Assembly: GCA_029261165.1 (NCBI GenBank)
Contig: JAJDBV010000031.1
Location: forward strand, 1 to 57,544
Origin: Nitrospirota bacterium
GTDB lineage: Bacteria > Nitrospirota > Nitrospiria > SBBL01 > JAADHI01
DNA length: 57,544 nt
Direction: 5' to 3'
In this document: piece by piece, positions 26,693-35,678 of the stretch
How positions within the stretch are numbered: position 1 is the stretch's first letter
How the letters are laid out: each line of letters opens with the position of its first letter
Notes under the pieces: generated by a model
What the model was told of the DNA's origin: nothing
Databases searched by the model: none
The model's input: only the letters and a program-made list of their open reading frames with translations
Program-made: the position numbers and the translations under genes

Positions 26693-28911
26693 GACGGCGC
26701 ATCTCTCTCCCAAAAGAGAGAAGCAAATACCTCATGGGCCTCCGACATATGCCCTTGAATGTCCGATTCCAGTTCACATCTTCCTTTTTCCCAGTCACGT
26801 TGTCCATACCCCATTCTACGGCCCAGAAAGGTGAATTCTTCTGAGCGGGTTTCCGGGAGGATGAGGTCTTTTGCATTTCCTCTCACAATCCGCAGGGCAT
26901 CAATCAAGGTCCTCAGGAAAAGATATATTCTTTGTAGATTTCTCCCGGTCTCTGCCGGGATTATTTTGTGCAGGGATAACTGGTGAAGCGCCTTCAAGGT
27001 GTTGGAGGTCCTGAGTCCCGGCTGTTGATGACCATGAATGATCTGAAGATATTGTGCCAGATATTCAATATCGAGGATCCCTCCAGGACTATATTTGACA
27101 CTGACCCTCTCCTTGGGGACCAGTTCATTGATCTGTCTTTCCCGGAGTGCGACTGCCGTCCTGAGATCCCAGGGATGCTGGCTGTAGACGAATTGGTTTC
27201 GCGCCGATTCACAGGTTTCTCCAAAGTGCCTGTTCCCCGCGACCTTCCTGAGTTTAATCAATGCCTGCCTTTCAAAAGGGGCTGCGTCACCTGTCGCGTC
27301 ATAATAAGAGGTAAACAGAGAAAAAGGGAAGGCGAGTCGGCCCGATTCGCCATAGGGTCTCAACCGGATGTCAATATCGAAGATCCCTTCTTTTTTTGCC
27401 TGAATGAAGTGAATGATGTCCCGCGCCAGTTTCTCAAAATAGACCCTGTTATCAATCGAGCCTTTCCCCCCGGCGTCTTTTCCCCTTGTTCTCCCTGAAC
27501 CTTCGTAAATGAATAAAAGTTCGATGTCTGAGGCATAACCCAATTCCCGTCCTCCAAACTTGCCGAGCCCGCAGATGGAGAATCTGCAGATGGTGCCATC
27601 CTCCTTCAGAGGGGTGCCGTGCTGCTCTTCAAGATGACGGTGGCAGAGTTGATAGACCTGGTTAATCACCACTTCGGCCAGGTCCGTCAAAGCCTCTGAG
27701 AAATGGGTGAGATCTCCGGGAGGTTCGATCAAGTGCTTCATATCGATACGGAACAGTTCCTGATCTTTGTAGTCGTTCAAGACCCGTTTTTTTTCTTCGA
27801 GGACACTCACCGACTTTAACCGCCGATGGAGTGCACGCCGTGTTACGGATTTTCCGATCTGGAGTTCTTGTTCGTTGAATTGTTCAAGGATGGGCAGCAG
27901 GTTGTTAAACTGTGTCCTTAGAAAATCTTCCCATAAAAACTGGCTTGTTCCGAAGAGACGAGCCAGGACCCGCATCGTCTTTCTCTGCCTCAAAAACGAA
28001 AGGAGGGGGCGTGAATGTCCCGCCTCGAGGATTTTGTCCAGAAATTGGTCATAATGTCCGATCGCCATTGTTGGATTGGGTGCGCCAGTAAGGAAGTATG
28101 TAAACTGTTTTATCAGGATAGCAGAGATGCGAAGGGCCTTTTTATCCTCTTCCTTTTTTATTTTTTTACCCCGGCGGTCAGAGATGTAAAACCGGTCCTC
28201 AATTTCTTGTCCTTTCTTCTTTATCTTGATCTTGTGGAGATAGATATTCCGCATCGCGAGGGCATTTGAGAAGGCGTAGAGAAAGAAAGGGCTGTCTTGT
28301 CCGTGGATATCCAGGAGTGTCCACTTCCGGGAGACCGTGTTATTAAATCGGACGGTAATCGGCTGGAAAAGGTTCTTTTTCAGCCCTGGGACGCTTCCCT
28401 CGATTTGCCCCAGGTAAGCGACGAGGCGGTCATTGACGCGTTTCCGCGCTTCCCGGTAATGTTCTCTCCCTAGGAGTTGTTCGAGTATTTGAAATTCTTC
28501 CTTAAAACTTTCCTGTTGAGGGAGGTCAAAAACACCTTCATGGTTGGTTGTCCGGATGTGGAGGACATCGATAATCTTTCTGATTGTTCGGTCGGAATAT
28601 GTGTGGACTTCTCCTGAGACGATATCGAGGCCGAAGGAGGAGAGAAGGCCGCAGAGGATGGAGAACCCTGAAAAATAATCGAATGCAACGATGGTTATCC
28701 TGAATTGGCCTTCATCGAGGGGCTTTATATTTAAGGAGATAGGATGTTCCGGCTCAACCTGTCGGGACATTTGAATATGTTCGGCAATTTCGGGCGGCGT
28801 GTACAGAGAGAGATAATCCCGATCCATTTCGGATAGAAAATCATGGATGAAGGAGGTATCATCCTCCTTTAAATATGAAGTCAATTCATTGATCAGTTGT
28901 GTTTTTCGCAT
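26689..28911 (-). CDS. ACT-domain protein with a GlnE-like nucleotidyltransferase module
   Basis: A 740-residue protein. The N-terminal part (about 55-115) looks like an ACT domain (FRITIVAFDYFSGFSILCGL, then SFGLDIVSGEVHTYSD), the ligand-sensing domain also found in GlnD. A long middle region follows. A GlnE-type nucleotidyltransferase core comes near residue 450 (GLGKFGGRELGYASDIELLF) with DIDIRLRP and GGILDIEYLAQ further on. The metal motif is SD-I-E, where GlnE usually has SD-x-D. GlnE attaches or removes AMP on glutamine synthetase; here only one catalytic module is present. It is divergent from a second single-module GlnE-like gene. The ATG at 28911 has AAGGTGG upstream. Confidence 0.82.
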   Translation of the reverse strand: MRKTQLINELTSYLKEDDTSFIHDFLSEMDRDYLSLYTPPEIAEHIQMSRQVEPEHPISLNIKPLDEGQFRITIVAFDYFSGFSILCGLLSSFGLDIVSGEVHTYSDRTIRKIIDVLHIRTTNHEGVFDLPQQESFKEEFQILEQLLGREHYREARKRVNDRLVAYLGQIEGSVPGLKKNLFQPITVRFNNTVSRKWTLLDIHGQDSPFFLYAFSNALAMRNIYLHKIKIKKKGQEIEDRFYISDRRGKKIKKEEDKKALRISAILIKQFTYFLTGAPNPTMAIGHYDQFLDKILEAGHSRPLLSFLRQRKTMRVLARLFGTSQFLWEDFLRTQFNNLLPILEQFNEQELQIGKSVTRRALHRRLKSVSVLEEKKRVLNDYKDQELFRIDMKHLIEPPGDLTHFSEALTDLAEVVINQVYQLCHRHLEEQHGTPLKEDGTICRFSICGLGKFGGRELGYASDIELLFIYEGSGRTRGKDAGGKGSIDNRVYFEKLARDIIHFIQAKKEGIFDIDIRLRPYGESGRLAFPFSLFTSYYDATGDAAPFERQALIKLRKVAGNRHFGETCESARNQFVYSQHPWDLRTAVALRERQINELVPKERVSVKYSPGGILDIEYLAQYLQIIHGHQQPGLRTSNTLKALHQLSLHKIIPAETGRNLQRIYLFLRTLIDALRIVRGNAKDLILPETRSEEFTFLGRRMGYGQRDWEKGRCELESDIQGHMSEAHEVFASLFWERDAPS

Positions 28912-29000
28912 CGGGACCACCTTTCCAGTATCAAAATACAAGAAAGCAGGTCGTTTATCAATCTAGGCAGGAGGATGGCCATGGGTCTGTTTCTGAAAAA

Positions 29001-29029
29001 TTGCATCGCCCATTCTTGATGCGTATAAT
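29001..29029 (+). promoter_or_regulatory. Promoter of the second GlnE-like gene and priA
   Basis: TTGCAT (29001-29006), a 17-bp spacer and a perfect TATAAT (29024-29029), about 34 bp before the start at 29063. Confidence 0.65.
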
Positions 29030-29062
29030 GCCCTTAAATGATTATCGATATGGAATTTTGTG

Positions 29063-30661
29063 ATGGGAACATACATGATAAAAGATCTTCTTTTGGCACG
29101 GGAACTCGATTTTCAGGAGGTTGCCGCGCTGTTGCGGCCTTTTGGTTTCCAGGATATAAAAAAGGCCGATACCAATATTCAACTTATTGCAGCAGAACCG
29201 GAGGCGCGGGCACTTTTCGCCGAGATCCTGGAGGAGTGTCTGCGTTGTTTTTCGCTGACGCCTTCCCCGGATCTGGCCATGAACCATTTTGAGCGGTTTT
29301 CCCGGGCGTCTTTCGGTAAGATACCGTTTCTCTCTTACCTACAGAAATCTCCACAAACCCTTTGGCGCTTGTCACAGGTTTTTGGGAGCATTCCTTTTTT
29401 TTCAGAGATCTTAATCAGAAATCCGGAATATCTTTATTGGGTCTTTTCCCCGGAAGCCTTGGATCAACCAAAGAAGCGGGGAGTGATTTCAGCTGAACTT
29501 TCAAGGGCGTTGCGCCTCTTGAAAGCGAAGGAAGCGCGACTTGATTTCCTCAGAATCTTTAAGCGGAAAGAGATTCTTAGAATCGGGGTCAGAGACTTTC
29601 TGGGTCGATCCGGGATCGAAGAGACCTTGAAGGCTCTATCAGACCTGGCCGATGTTCTCATCCGGCAGGCCTATTGGATTTGTGATAAAGAGATGCGGCG
29701 GAAATATGGGATTGCCCGGGTAAAGGACGATTTCGGTAAAAACCATCCCATCGGGTTCACGGTCCTGGCGCTGGGGAAATTGGGAGGAAGAGAGTTAAAT
29801 TTCAGTTCTGACGTTGACCTGATGTACCTCTATGCACTGAGTACAGGCGAGTCGTCGGGCGGACGCGGGAAAAAATGTATCCCAACTGCGGTTTATTTTG
29901 AGAAACTTTCAAAGGAGATGACGGCGGCTCTGAATGCGACGATGGAACAGGGTTATGTTTACCGGGTTGATCTTCGTCTTCGGCCTGAAGGGAAGACGGG
30001 ATTAATCTCAATCCCCTTTCAAGGGTATCGGCGGTATTATGCCTCCCGCGGGGAAACCTGGGAACGTCTCTCCCTCGTGAAGGTTCGGCCTGTGGCGGGA
30101 AATCGCCTGCTTGGGAGGCGCTTTCTGAAAATGGCGGAACCCTTCATTTACAAAAAACCCTTTGGCCTTAAAGGCTTCGAAGAGGTAAGGAGGATCAAGG
30201 AACGGATCGAAGGAGAGTGTTCTGAGATGAATCAGTGTCTGAGGGATGTGAAGCGGGGAAGAGGGGGCATCAGGGAGATCGAGTTTATTGTTCAGTCCCT
30301 CCAGGTTGCGTTTGCCGGGAAAAACCAAAAAATCCGAGGTATTGGGACCATGGGGGTCTTAAAGAAATTGGGACGAAGCCGGTATCTTTCTGGCGAAGAG
30401 GTCTGTCTGTTATCAGAGGCCTATCTGTTTTTTCGAGATCTTGAAAATAAACTTCAAATGGTTCATGACAAACAAACCCATCTTATTCCGACCGATCCAG
30501 ATGATCTCCGGGTAACGGCGCTCATAATGAATTATGAAGACCTGGATCTGAGTTCTGTTTCGACACAGCTTCTGAAAGACCACACGCGCTACACGGAGCG
30601 GGTCCATAAGATATTCCGAAGGGTCTTTTATGCGAAGCAGAACACGGCGTTCCATCAATGA
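29063..30661 (+). CDS. Single-module GlnE-like adenylyltransferase
   Basis: A 532-residue protein that corresponds to about one half of GlnE (946 residues in E. coli, with two catalytic modules). The helical start is followed by the nucleotidyltransferase core near residue 235 (LALGKLGGRELNFSSDVDLM) with an intact DxD, then YRVDLRLRPEGKTG, VKVRPVAGN and GRGGIREIEFIVQSLQ, and a C-terminal helical region. It probably modifies glutamine synthetase; adenylylating and de-adenylylating activities cannot be told apart by eye. The start is ambiguous: GTG 29060, ATG 29063 or ATG 29075. It overlaps priA by 4 bp (ATGA), an unusual partnership. Confidence 0.82.
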   Translation: MGTYMIKDLLLARELDFQEVAALLRPFGFQDIKKADTNIQLIAAEPEARALFAEILEECLRCFSLTPSPDLAMNHFERFSRASFGKIPFLSYLQKSPQTLWRLSQVFGSIPFFSEILIRNPEYLYWVFSPEALDQPKKRGVISAELSRALRLLKAKEARLDFLRIFKRKEILRIGVRDFLGRSGIEETLKALSDLADVLIRQAYWICDKEMRRKYGIARVKDDFGKNHPIGFTVLALGKLGGRELNFSSDVDLMYLYALSTGESSGGRGKKCIPTAVYFEKLSKEMTAALNATMEQGYVYRVDLRLRPEGKTGLISIPFQGYRRYYASRGETWERLSLVKVRPVAGNRLLGRRFLKMAEPFIYKKPFGLKGFEEVRRIKERIEGECSEMNQCLRDVKRGRGGIREIEFIVQSLQVAFAGKNQKIRGIGTMGVLKKLGRSRYLSGEEVCLLSEAYLFFRDLENKLQMVHDKQTHLIPTDPDDLRVTALIMNYEDLDLSSVSTQLLKDHTRYTERVHKIFRRVFYAKQNTAFHQ

Positions 30662-33099
30662 ACGCTCAGCAACGGCATTATGTCGAGGTGGTGACTCCAG
30701 AGGTGGAGGGACGCTTTCATTACCATCTGCCCCCGGAACTTGTGGAAATGCGATTGGAGTCCGGGGTTCGGCTCCTGGTCCCGTTCGGAAGAGGCTGGCG
30801 AATGGCCTTCTTTGTCCGGGCCGTAGACCAACCGGATGTGAAGGCGACAAAGGCGGTGCTTACTGTCCTTGAGGAGACCTCACTCGTCGTTCGGCCGCTC
30901 TTCGAGCTCCTTCTCTGGATTTCAGACTATTATTTTGCCCCGCTGGGCGCTGTGATTAAGGGAAGCCTTCCCCAGGGGATCCATCTTTCGGTTCGGAGAA
31001 GATTCAGCCTGACTGGATCCGGAGAAGTGGATCCAGCGGAAAAGAAGAAGCCGGTTCAAAAAAGTGTGATTGATCTTCTGGCGAGCGAAGGTCCGCTGAC
31101 GGAAGCGCAGTTAAAGAAACGCCTTGAGGGAAAGGGATTGATCCGTATTCTGTCCATTCTCGTGAAGGCGGGAAGGGTTCAGGCGCAGTGGGAGATCGTG
31201 CCGCCGGCCGTCAAAAAAATATTTCGTCGTATCCTTGTTTTAAAGAAGAGTGTCGAAGAAACGGAAGCCTTTGCGGCTTCGCTTTCTAAGCGATCTCACC
31301 GACAGGCGGCCCTCCTGGGGATCCTCCTCTCGGCGGGGGGATCGCTTCCCGCGACGGCACTGGAGGCCCCGCTTCGCGCCCCCCTGAAACGCCTCATTGC
31401 GAAAAATTGGATTGATCAGCTTGAAGAGCCGACACGGCGCATCCCAGAGAATAAAAGCGGTTTTCGTCCAAAGGGAACGATCCGGCTCAATCCCGATCAG
31501 AAGCGGGTCACTGAAGAAGTTGTGGCCGAAATAGAATCAAAGCGCTTTGTCCCCTTTCTTCTTCATGGGGTGACCGGGAGTGGAAAAACCGAGGTTTACC
31601 TCCGGGTGATCGAAGCGGGGCTGCGGAAAGGGAAAGGGGCGATCCTCCTTGTTCCGGAGATCTCGCTCACGGCGCAACTTGTCGCCCGATTTCATGAACG
31701 ATTTGGCGACGCCGTTGCCCTGTTTCACAGCGGTCTCTCAGCAGGGGAGCGTTACGACGAGTGGTGCCGAATCAAGGAAGGTCAGGCTCGTCTGGTCATC
31801 GGGGTCCGATCGGCGATTTTTGCGCCGATGAAAGAGGTCGGGGTCATCATTGTTGATGAAGAGCAGGATTCCTCTTACAAACAGGACGAGGGCGTTCGCT
31901 ACCACGCAAGGGATGTGGCGCTGGTGAGAGCGCGGTCTGAGAATGCCGTTGTTGTCCTTGGCTCTGCCACCCCTTCGTTTGAGTCCTACCACCACAGCCA
32001 GAGCGGCAAGTATCGATACCTGCATCTCCCGGACCGAATAGAGGCGCGGTCTCTGCCCGCGGTTCGTCTGGTCGATCTAAGAAAAAAAGAAGAGATGGTC
32101 AAGCCCTTCCTCACAAGACCCTTGATTGCGGCGATTGAAAAACGTCTGACGGAAAAAGAACAGGTCCTCCTGTTTGTCAATCGCCGGGGTTTTTCGTCCT
32201 CTCTGCTTTGCGGGGATTGCGGTGCGCTTCCTTCCTGCCTGCATTGCACGGTTTCTCTTACCTATCATAAAAATCGGAAGCGCCTGGTCTGCCATTATTG
32301 CGGGTTTGAAGCGCCGCCTCCCACCAAATGTCCTAAATGCCGCGGGTCGCGCATGGTTTACCTGGGAATCGGGACGGAACAGGTGGAAGAAACGGTTCGA
32401 AGCTTTTTCCCTTCCGCAAGCGTTGCCCGAATGGATCGGGATACCACACAGAAGAAAGGATCTCATCAGAAGATCATTGCCGCGATGGTGCAGGGAGAGG
32501 TGGATATTTTGATCGGGACCCAAATGGTCACGAAGGGGCATGATTTTCCGGGCGTGACCCTGGTCGGCGTACTTTGTGGAGACCTGTCTCTTCAATTTCC
32601 GGATTTTCGCTCCCCGGAACGGACCTTTCAGCTCCTTGCACAGGTGGCCGGACGTGCCGGTCGAGGTGAACGCCCGGGTGAGGTGATGATACAAACTTTT
32701 CAGCCGGATCACGCGAGCATTGTTTTCGCGACGGCCCATGATTACATTTCATTTTATCAGGGAGAGATTCAGGCGAGAAAGGCAGGTTTCTATCCGCCGT
32801 GCTGCCGTTTGACCCGACTTCTTTTTCGGCATCGCCGGGAAGAGGCCGTTGTCTGGGGGGCCGGGTCGCTGACGGCCCTGATCAAAGAGTATCTCAGTGG
32901 AAGCGGTGTTGAAATCCTGGGTCCGGCCCCAACCCCGATGGCGCGAATACGGGGGGAATATCGATACCAAATCCTGATGAAGGCCAAAGATCAGAAGCGG
33001 ATTGCGGCCGCGCTAAAACCGGCCATATACCGATGGAAGCAAAAAGCACAAGGGGGAACACGTTTGGAAGTTGATGTCGATCCGCAACAGTTTGGCTGA
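30658..33099 (+). CDS. priA: Primosomal replication-restart helicase PriA
   Basis: An 813-residue DNA helicase that reloads the replisome at collapsed forks. N-terminal DNA-binding region (YVEVVTPEVEGRFHYHLP), Walker A VTGSGKT at about 305-311, the helicase box DEEQ at 400-403, a zinc-binding Cys cluster between about 518 and 560 (CGDCGALPSCLHC, CHYCG, CPKC), and helicase motifs QMVTKGHDFPGVTLVG and QVAGRAGRG. The length is slightly above the usual 730. The ATG lies within the stop of the GlnE-like gene, so the two are coupled. A strong hairpin lies 47 bp after the stop. Confidence 0.95.
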   Translation: MNAQQRHYVEVVTPEVEGRFHYHLPPELVEMRLESGVRLLVPFGRGWRMAFFVRAVDQPDVKATKAVLTVLEETSLVVRPLFELLLWISDYYFAPLGAVIKGSLPQGIHLSVRRRFSLTGSGEVDPAEKKKPVQKSVIDLLASEGPLTEAQLKKRLEGKGLIRILSILVKAGRVQAQWEIVPPAVKKIFRRILVLKKSVEETEAFAASLSKRSHRQAALLGILLSAGGSLPATALEAPLRAPLKRLIAKNWIDQLEEPTRRIPENKSGFRPKGTIRLNPDQKRVTEEVVAEIESKRFVPFLLHGVTGSGKTEVYLRVIEAGLRKGKGAILLVPEISLTAQLVARFHERFGDAVALFHSGLSAGERYDEWCRIKEGQARLVIGVRSAIFAPMKEVGVIIVDEEQDSSYKQDEGVRYHARDVALVRARSENAVVVLGSATPSFESYHHSQSGKYRYLHLPDRIEARSLPAVRLVDLRKKEEMVKPFLTRPLIAAIEKRLTEKEQVLLFVNRRGFSSSLLCGDCGALPSCLHCTVSLTYHKNRKRLVCHYCGFEAPPPTKCPKCRGSRMVYLGIGTEQVEETVRSFFPSASVARMDRDTTQKKGSHQKIIAAMVQGEVDILIGTQMVTKGHDFPGVTLVGVLCGDLSLQFPDFRSPERTFQLLAQVAGRAGRGERPGEVMIQTFQPDHASIVFATAHDYISFYQGEIQARKAGFYPPCCRLTRLLFRHRREEAVVWGAGSLTALIKEYLSGSGVEILGPAPTPMARIRGEYRYQILMKAKDQKRIAAALKPAIYRWKQKAQGGTRLEVDVDPQQFG

Positions 33100-33145
33100 G
33101 ATGAAGTTCCTAAGCCCTGGCAGGTTGTTGAGAAACCCATAATCT

Positions 33146-33175
33146 GTCATTCCCAAATGTTTCATCGGGAATGAC
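33146..33175. terminator. Hairpin downstream of priA
   Basis: GTCATTCCC-(12 nt)-GGGAATGAC, a perfect 9-bp stem. There is no T-run directly after it, so it may be a transcript-end structure or a REP-like palindrome rather than a textbook terminator. It lies between the convergent priA and the small minus-strand gene at 33215. Confidence 0.5.
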
Positions 33176-33214
33176 GGCTTAACGCACAATTTAGATGCTA
33201 TTTTCAATAGCTTG

Positions 33215-33448
33215 CTAATGGACGAGTCGATTTTCCTGCTGTGTAACAAGCGCACCGTGCTTACGGTCTTGCTGTATCGTTGCCGCAACCTGGGCCACTC
33301 CGCCTGAAAAATCGAGAAATTCCTGACGGCTGAGGTGAAAGGTTGTTCGTCCGAAAAAGGAAAGATGGATTGCACCGCAGTTACATGCCTTGATGTTGAT
33401 CGAATCCCGATTTGTGAAGTGCTGCCCTTTTAGATTGTTATGCACCAT
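33215..33448 (-). CDS. Small protein with a Cys-Asn-Cys motif (77 aa)
   Basis: I do not recognise this 77-residue protein as a named family. The centre (SINIKACNCGAIHLSFFGRT followed by FHLSRQEFLDF) reads as a compact strand-rich domain with a CNC pair, then a helix with VAATIQQ. It has no signal peptide. GAGGAA stands 10 bp before the ATG. The gene is the second of a minus-strand pair, 96 bp after the 110-residue gene, behind a promoter with a Fur-like palindrome. The CNC pair and the regulator site make a link to metals possible (inference). Confidence 0.6.
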   Translation of the reverse strand: MVHNNLKGQHFTNRDSINIKACNCGAIHLSFFGRTTFHLSRQEFLDFSGGVAQVAATIQQDRKHGALVTQQENRLVH

Positions 33449-33544
33449 TGAATTAATTCCTCATGGTTAATAAGGCATGCGATCTCAACGTCCAGTGACC
33501 TATAAAAATCGCACTCCGAGACAGATGGAATGTTCCCTTTCTTG

Positions 33545-33877
33545 TTACGACCCTGCTCTCTGCGCGGTTGGTTTGTGCTGAAGACCGGGTCTTGGCATCA
33601 GATGTTTTGTTGGGAAAGGGATAATTTTTCCGGAGGATCTTGGTGTCTTGTTCCTTATGGTTTCAAGGTGGATCTCTGCTTTTTTGCAGAGGGTTTGGAG
33701 GCTGGCAAGGTTTCGACAATCGAGTTCGATCGTTTTCTGGGGATACCAGCCGATTCCTTCACCCCAAGAGAGGAGTCGAAGGTGCAGGTGTCCGGCCTCT
33801 CCTTTTTCAGAGTTGAGCAAGACCTCTACTTTTTCTGATTCATTCTTGCCATCAAGAACGCCGATGACTTGTTCCAT
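33545..33877 (-). CDS. Small protein of unknown function (110 aa)
   Basis: A 110-residue protein, no signal peptide. The core from about 15 to 70 (VEVLLNS, GHLHLRLLSWGEGIGWYPQK and TIELDCRNLASLQTLCKKAE) looks like a small beta fold with an exposed Trp/Tyr face, followed by a basic, low-complexity C terminus. GGGAGA precedes the ATG. It is the first gene of a minus-strand pair, with a near-consensus promoter and a 15-bp Fur-box-like palindrome just upstream. I cannot assign a function. Confidence 0.62.
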   Translation of the reverse strand: MEQVIGVLDGKNESEKVEVLLNSEKGEAGHLHLRLLSWGEGIGWYPQKTIELDCRNLASLQTLCKKAEIHLETIRNKTPRSSGKIIPFPTKHLMPRPGLQHKPTAQRAGS

Positions 33878-33910
33878 AGATTTTCTCCCTATTTTTGAGA
33901 TAGATGAACT

Positions 33911-33925
33911 TGATATTCATTATCA
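33911..33925. promoter_or_regulatory. Fur-box-like palindrome
   Basis: TGATATTCATTATCA, a 7-1-7 palindrome. It matches the Fur core TGATAATnATTATCA at 13 of 14 defined positions. It lies directly downstream of the minus-strand -10 hexamer, covering about +4 to +18, where a repressor would block transcription of the two small genes at 33877 and 33448. Confidence 0.5.
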
Positions 33926-33935
33926 ATACCTTGAG

Positions 33936-33964
33936 ATTCTATCCTGCCGTTGATTCAATGTCAA
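33936..33964 (-). promoter_or_regulatory. Promoter of the small-protein pair
   Basis: Minus strand: a perfect TTGACA (33964-33959), a 17-bp spacer and TAGAAT (33941-33936). The start site would be near 33929, with the Fur-like palindrome immediately after it. Confidence 0.65.
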
Positions 33965-34521
33965 GCACTTTCTCTCTCGGCCGATGGTCGCGTTTCGTAC
34001 TTCCACATTGACAATAAATTATGAATGTGATTAGTGTTTCATTCGGGGATGGTTGAAACCCCTTCATTGATCGTCGGAGGTCGTTCAGTTTAGGAAGCTC
34101 TGATTAAGTCTGGGTTGCATACGCGTCGCGTTAGCATAAAAATGATTATGTTCAACTCGTATCGAAGAATCCCTCCAGCTTGCTGGAAGGTTCTTCCATT
34201 TTTCATGAGATAAAATGTTTCGATTCAAGGCGCAAATCAAGGCGCAAATTACAGAGAATAGCCTGCTATTTGGAAGAACCACGCCCCGAAGGCGAAGCTT
34301 CTTCGACCTGAAATGAAAAGATCATTATTTTTAATTCGCTCGCTAACTCCGCGCACTCGCTATGCGTGTTCAAGATTTGCAACGCAGAAGCGGGACATTT
34401 TAGCCTTGAAAAAACAATTCATGACTTATTCAGCCCTTCCTTTAGTGTGGGTTTGCCAATATCGAGTTGTCTTCGTGAGCGCCATTGTGACCATCTGGGC
34501 GGAAATTTAGGACCCATTGTG
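33965..34521. other. Non-coding region, possibly a decayed repeat
   Basis: A 557-bp stretch between the minus-strand promoter and the ExeA-type gene. It holds a perfect tandem pair of the 12-mer CAAGGCGCAAAT (34226-34249) and a hairpin TCCAGC-TT-GCTGGA (34174-34187). Similar AT-rich segments (AAAAATGATTATGTTC near 34137 and the inverted AAAAATAATGATCTTTTC near 34317-34334) may be worn terminal repeats. No gene that I can support lies here, although the ExeA frame stays open over the last 150 bp. Confidence 0.4.
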
Positions 34522-35508
34522 ATGTATCTAAAATATTTTGGATTTAGTACCCCTCCTTTCAAGCTTGTCCCTGATCCACACTTCTTTTTCTCCAGCAAAA
34601 ACCATGATGAGGCAATTTCACATATCCAATACGGGCTTAAGGAGCGGAAGGGTTTCATTGTCATCGCTGGGGAAGTCGGAACCGGAAAGACGACCCTCTG
34701 CCGGCTTCTCCTGGGACAACTGGATTCTTTGTTCAAGACCGCATTGCTTTTTAATCCGCAACTGTCAGCCATCGAACTTCTCCAAAGCATTAATCAGGAT
34801 TTTGGTTTAAAAGGGAAAAGCCGGTCCAAAAAGAAACTGATTGATGAACTCAATCAGTTTCTGCTCGGTCTGCTGTCTCAGGGAAAAAGCGCGCTCCTCA
34901 TTATAGATGAAGCCCAACTTCTTTCCATCGCTTGTCTGGAGGAGATCCGTCTTCTTTCCAATTTGGAGACCGATCAGGAAAAGCTGATCCAGATTCTTCT
35001 CATCGGTCAACCCGAGTTGAAAGAGAAGCTGGCCTTCCGGTCGCTCCGGCAACTTAAACAGCGGATTTCTTTGATCCATGAGATCGGCCCACTCGGAAGG
35101 GAAGAAGTTGGATTGTACATCGCGACTCGGATCAAGGTCGCCGGAGGGGCCGATTCTGTGACCTTTGCTCCGAGAGCGATCGATAGAATTTTCCACTTCA
35201 GTGGAGGATTTCCACGTCTCATCAATGTCGTCGCAGATCAGGCCCTTCTGGCTGCCTATGTGGCCAACGCAACTTATGTGGTGGAATCACTTGTCATTCA
35301 AGCGATTAAAGAACTTGAAAAGGGTTTATCGGCGCCGTCTCCTGCCCCTGTTAAAAAAGTGGAGGTGACCCGTAGGCAGGGGACTTTAGGGACCCTTCTC
35401 TTCCTGATTATCGTGTCTCTTTTATTTGCCGCCGGTTGGTATTGGAGGGACCAGCTCATCACCGGGATAGACTTCCTGAAGACCTTCCTCTCAGGAAAGG
35501 CCGTCTAA
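34522..35508 (+). CDS. ExeA/GspA-type AAA ATPase
   Basis: A 328-residue AAA ATPase of the ExeA/GspA type, which helps place the secretin in the outer membrane by acting with peptidoglycan. Start MYLKYFGFSTPPFKLVPDPH is typical. Walker A is GEVGTGKTT (50-58), Walker B ALLIIDEAQ with Asp129-Glu130, and the arginine region HFSGGFPRLIN is present. One transmembrane segment lies near the C terminus (288-308), and only about 20 residues follow it. There is no peptidoglycan-binding domain as in full GspA. ATG 34522 is chosen for the family start and the AGGAC upstream. Confidence 0.85.
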   Translation: MYLKYFGFSTPPFKLVPDPHFFFSSKNHDEAISHIQYGLKERKGFIVIAGEVGTGKTTLCRLLLGQLDSLFKTALLFNPQLSAIELLQSINQDFGLKGKSRSKKKLIDELNQFLLGLLSQGKSALLIIDEAQLLSIACLEEIRLLSNLETDQEKLIQILLIGQPELKEKLAFRSLRQLKQRISLIHEIGPLGREEVGLYIATRIKVAGGADSVTFAPRAIDRIFHFSGGFPRLINVVADQALLAAYVANATYVVESLVIQAIKELEKGLSAPSPAPVKKVEVTRRQGTLGTLLFLIIVSLLFAAGWYWRDQLITGIDFLKTFLSGKAV

Positions 35509-35678
35509 CTGACCCCCTTCCCGATCCCAAAATGGGGGTGAAGACGGATATCGAGCGCAAACCCCGTCCTCATGTTAGGAGGGGGTTCCTCAATTGTTTT
35601 CACTTCCCCGACAGAATATAATTGGGACAGGTGTCGTCTGCGGTTTCATTGCGTTTGAACCGTTATTATGAGGAAAAT

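Noticed and set aside
33013-33375. Open frame antisense to the end of priA
   Set aside because: It overlaps priA and the better-supported 77-residue gene, and has composition typical of an antisense shadow.
34366-34521. N-terminal extension of the ExeA-type ATPase
   Set aside because: The 52 extra codons have no similarity to the family start, which is the MYLKYFGF methionine; the open frame is probably chance.
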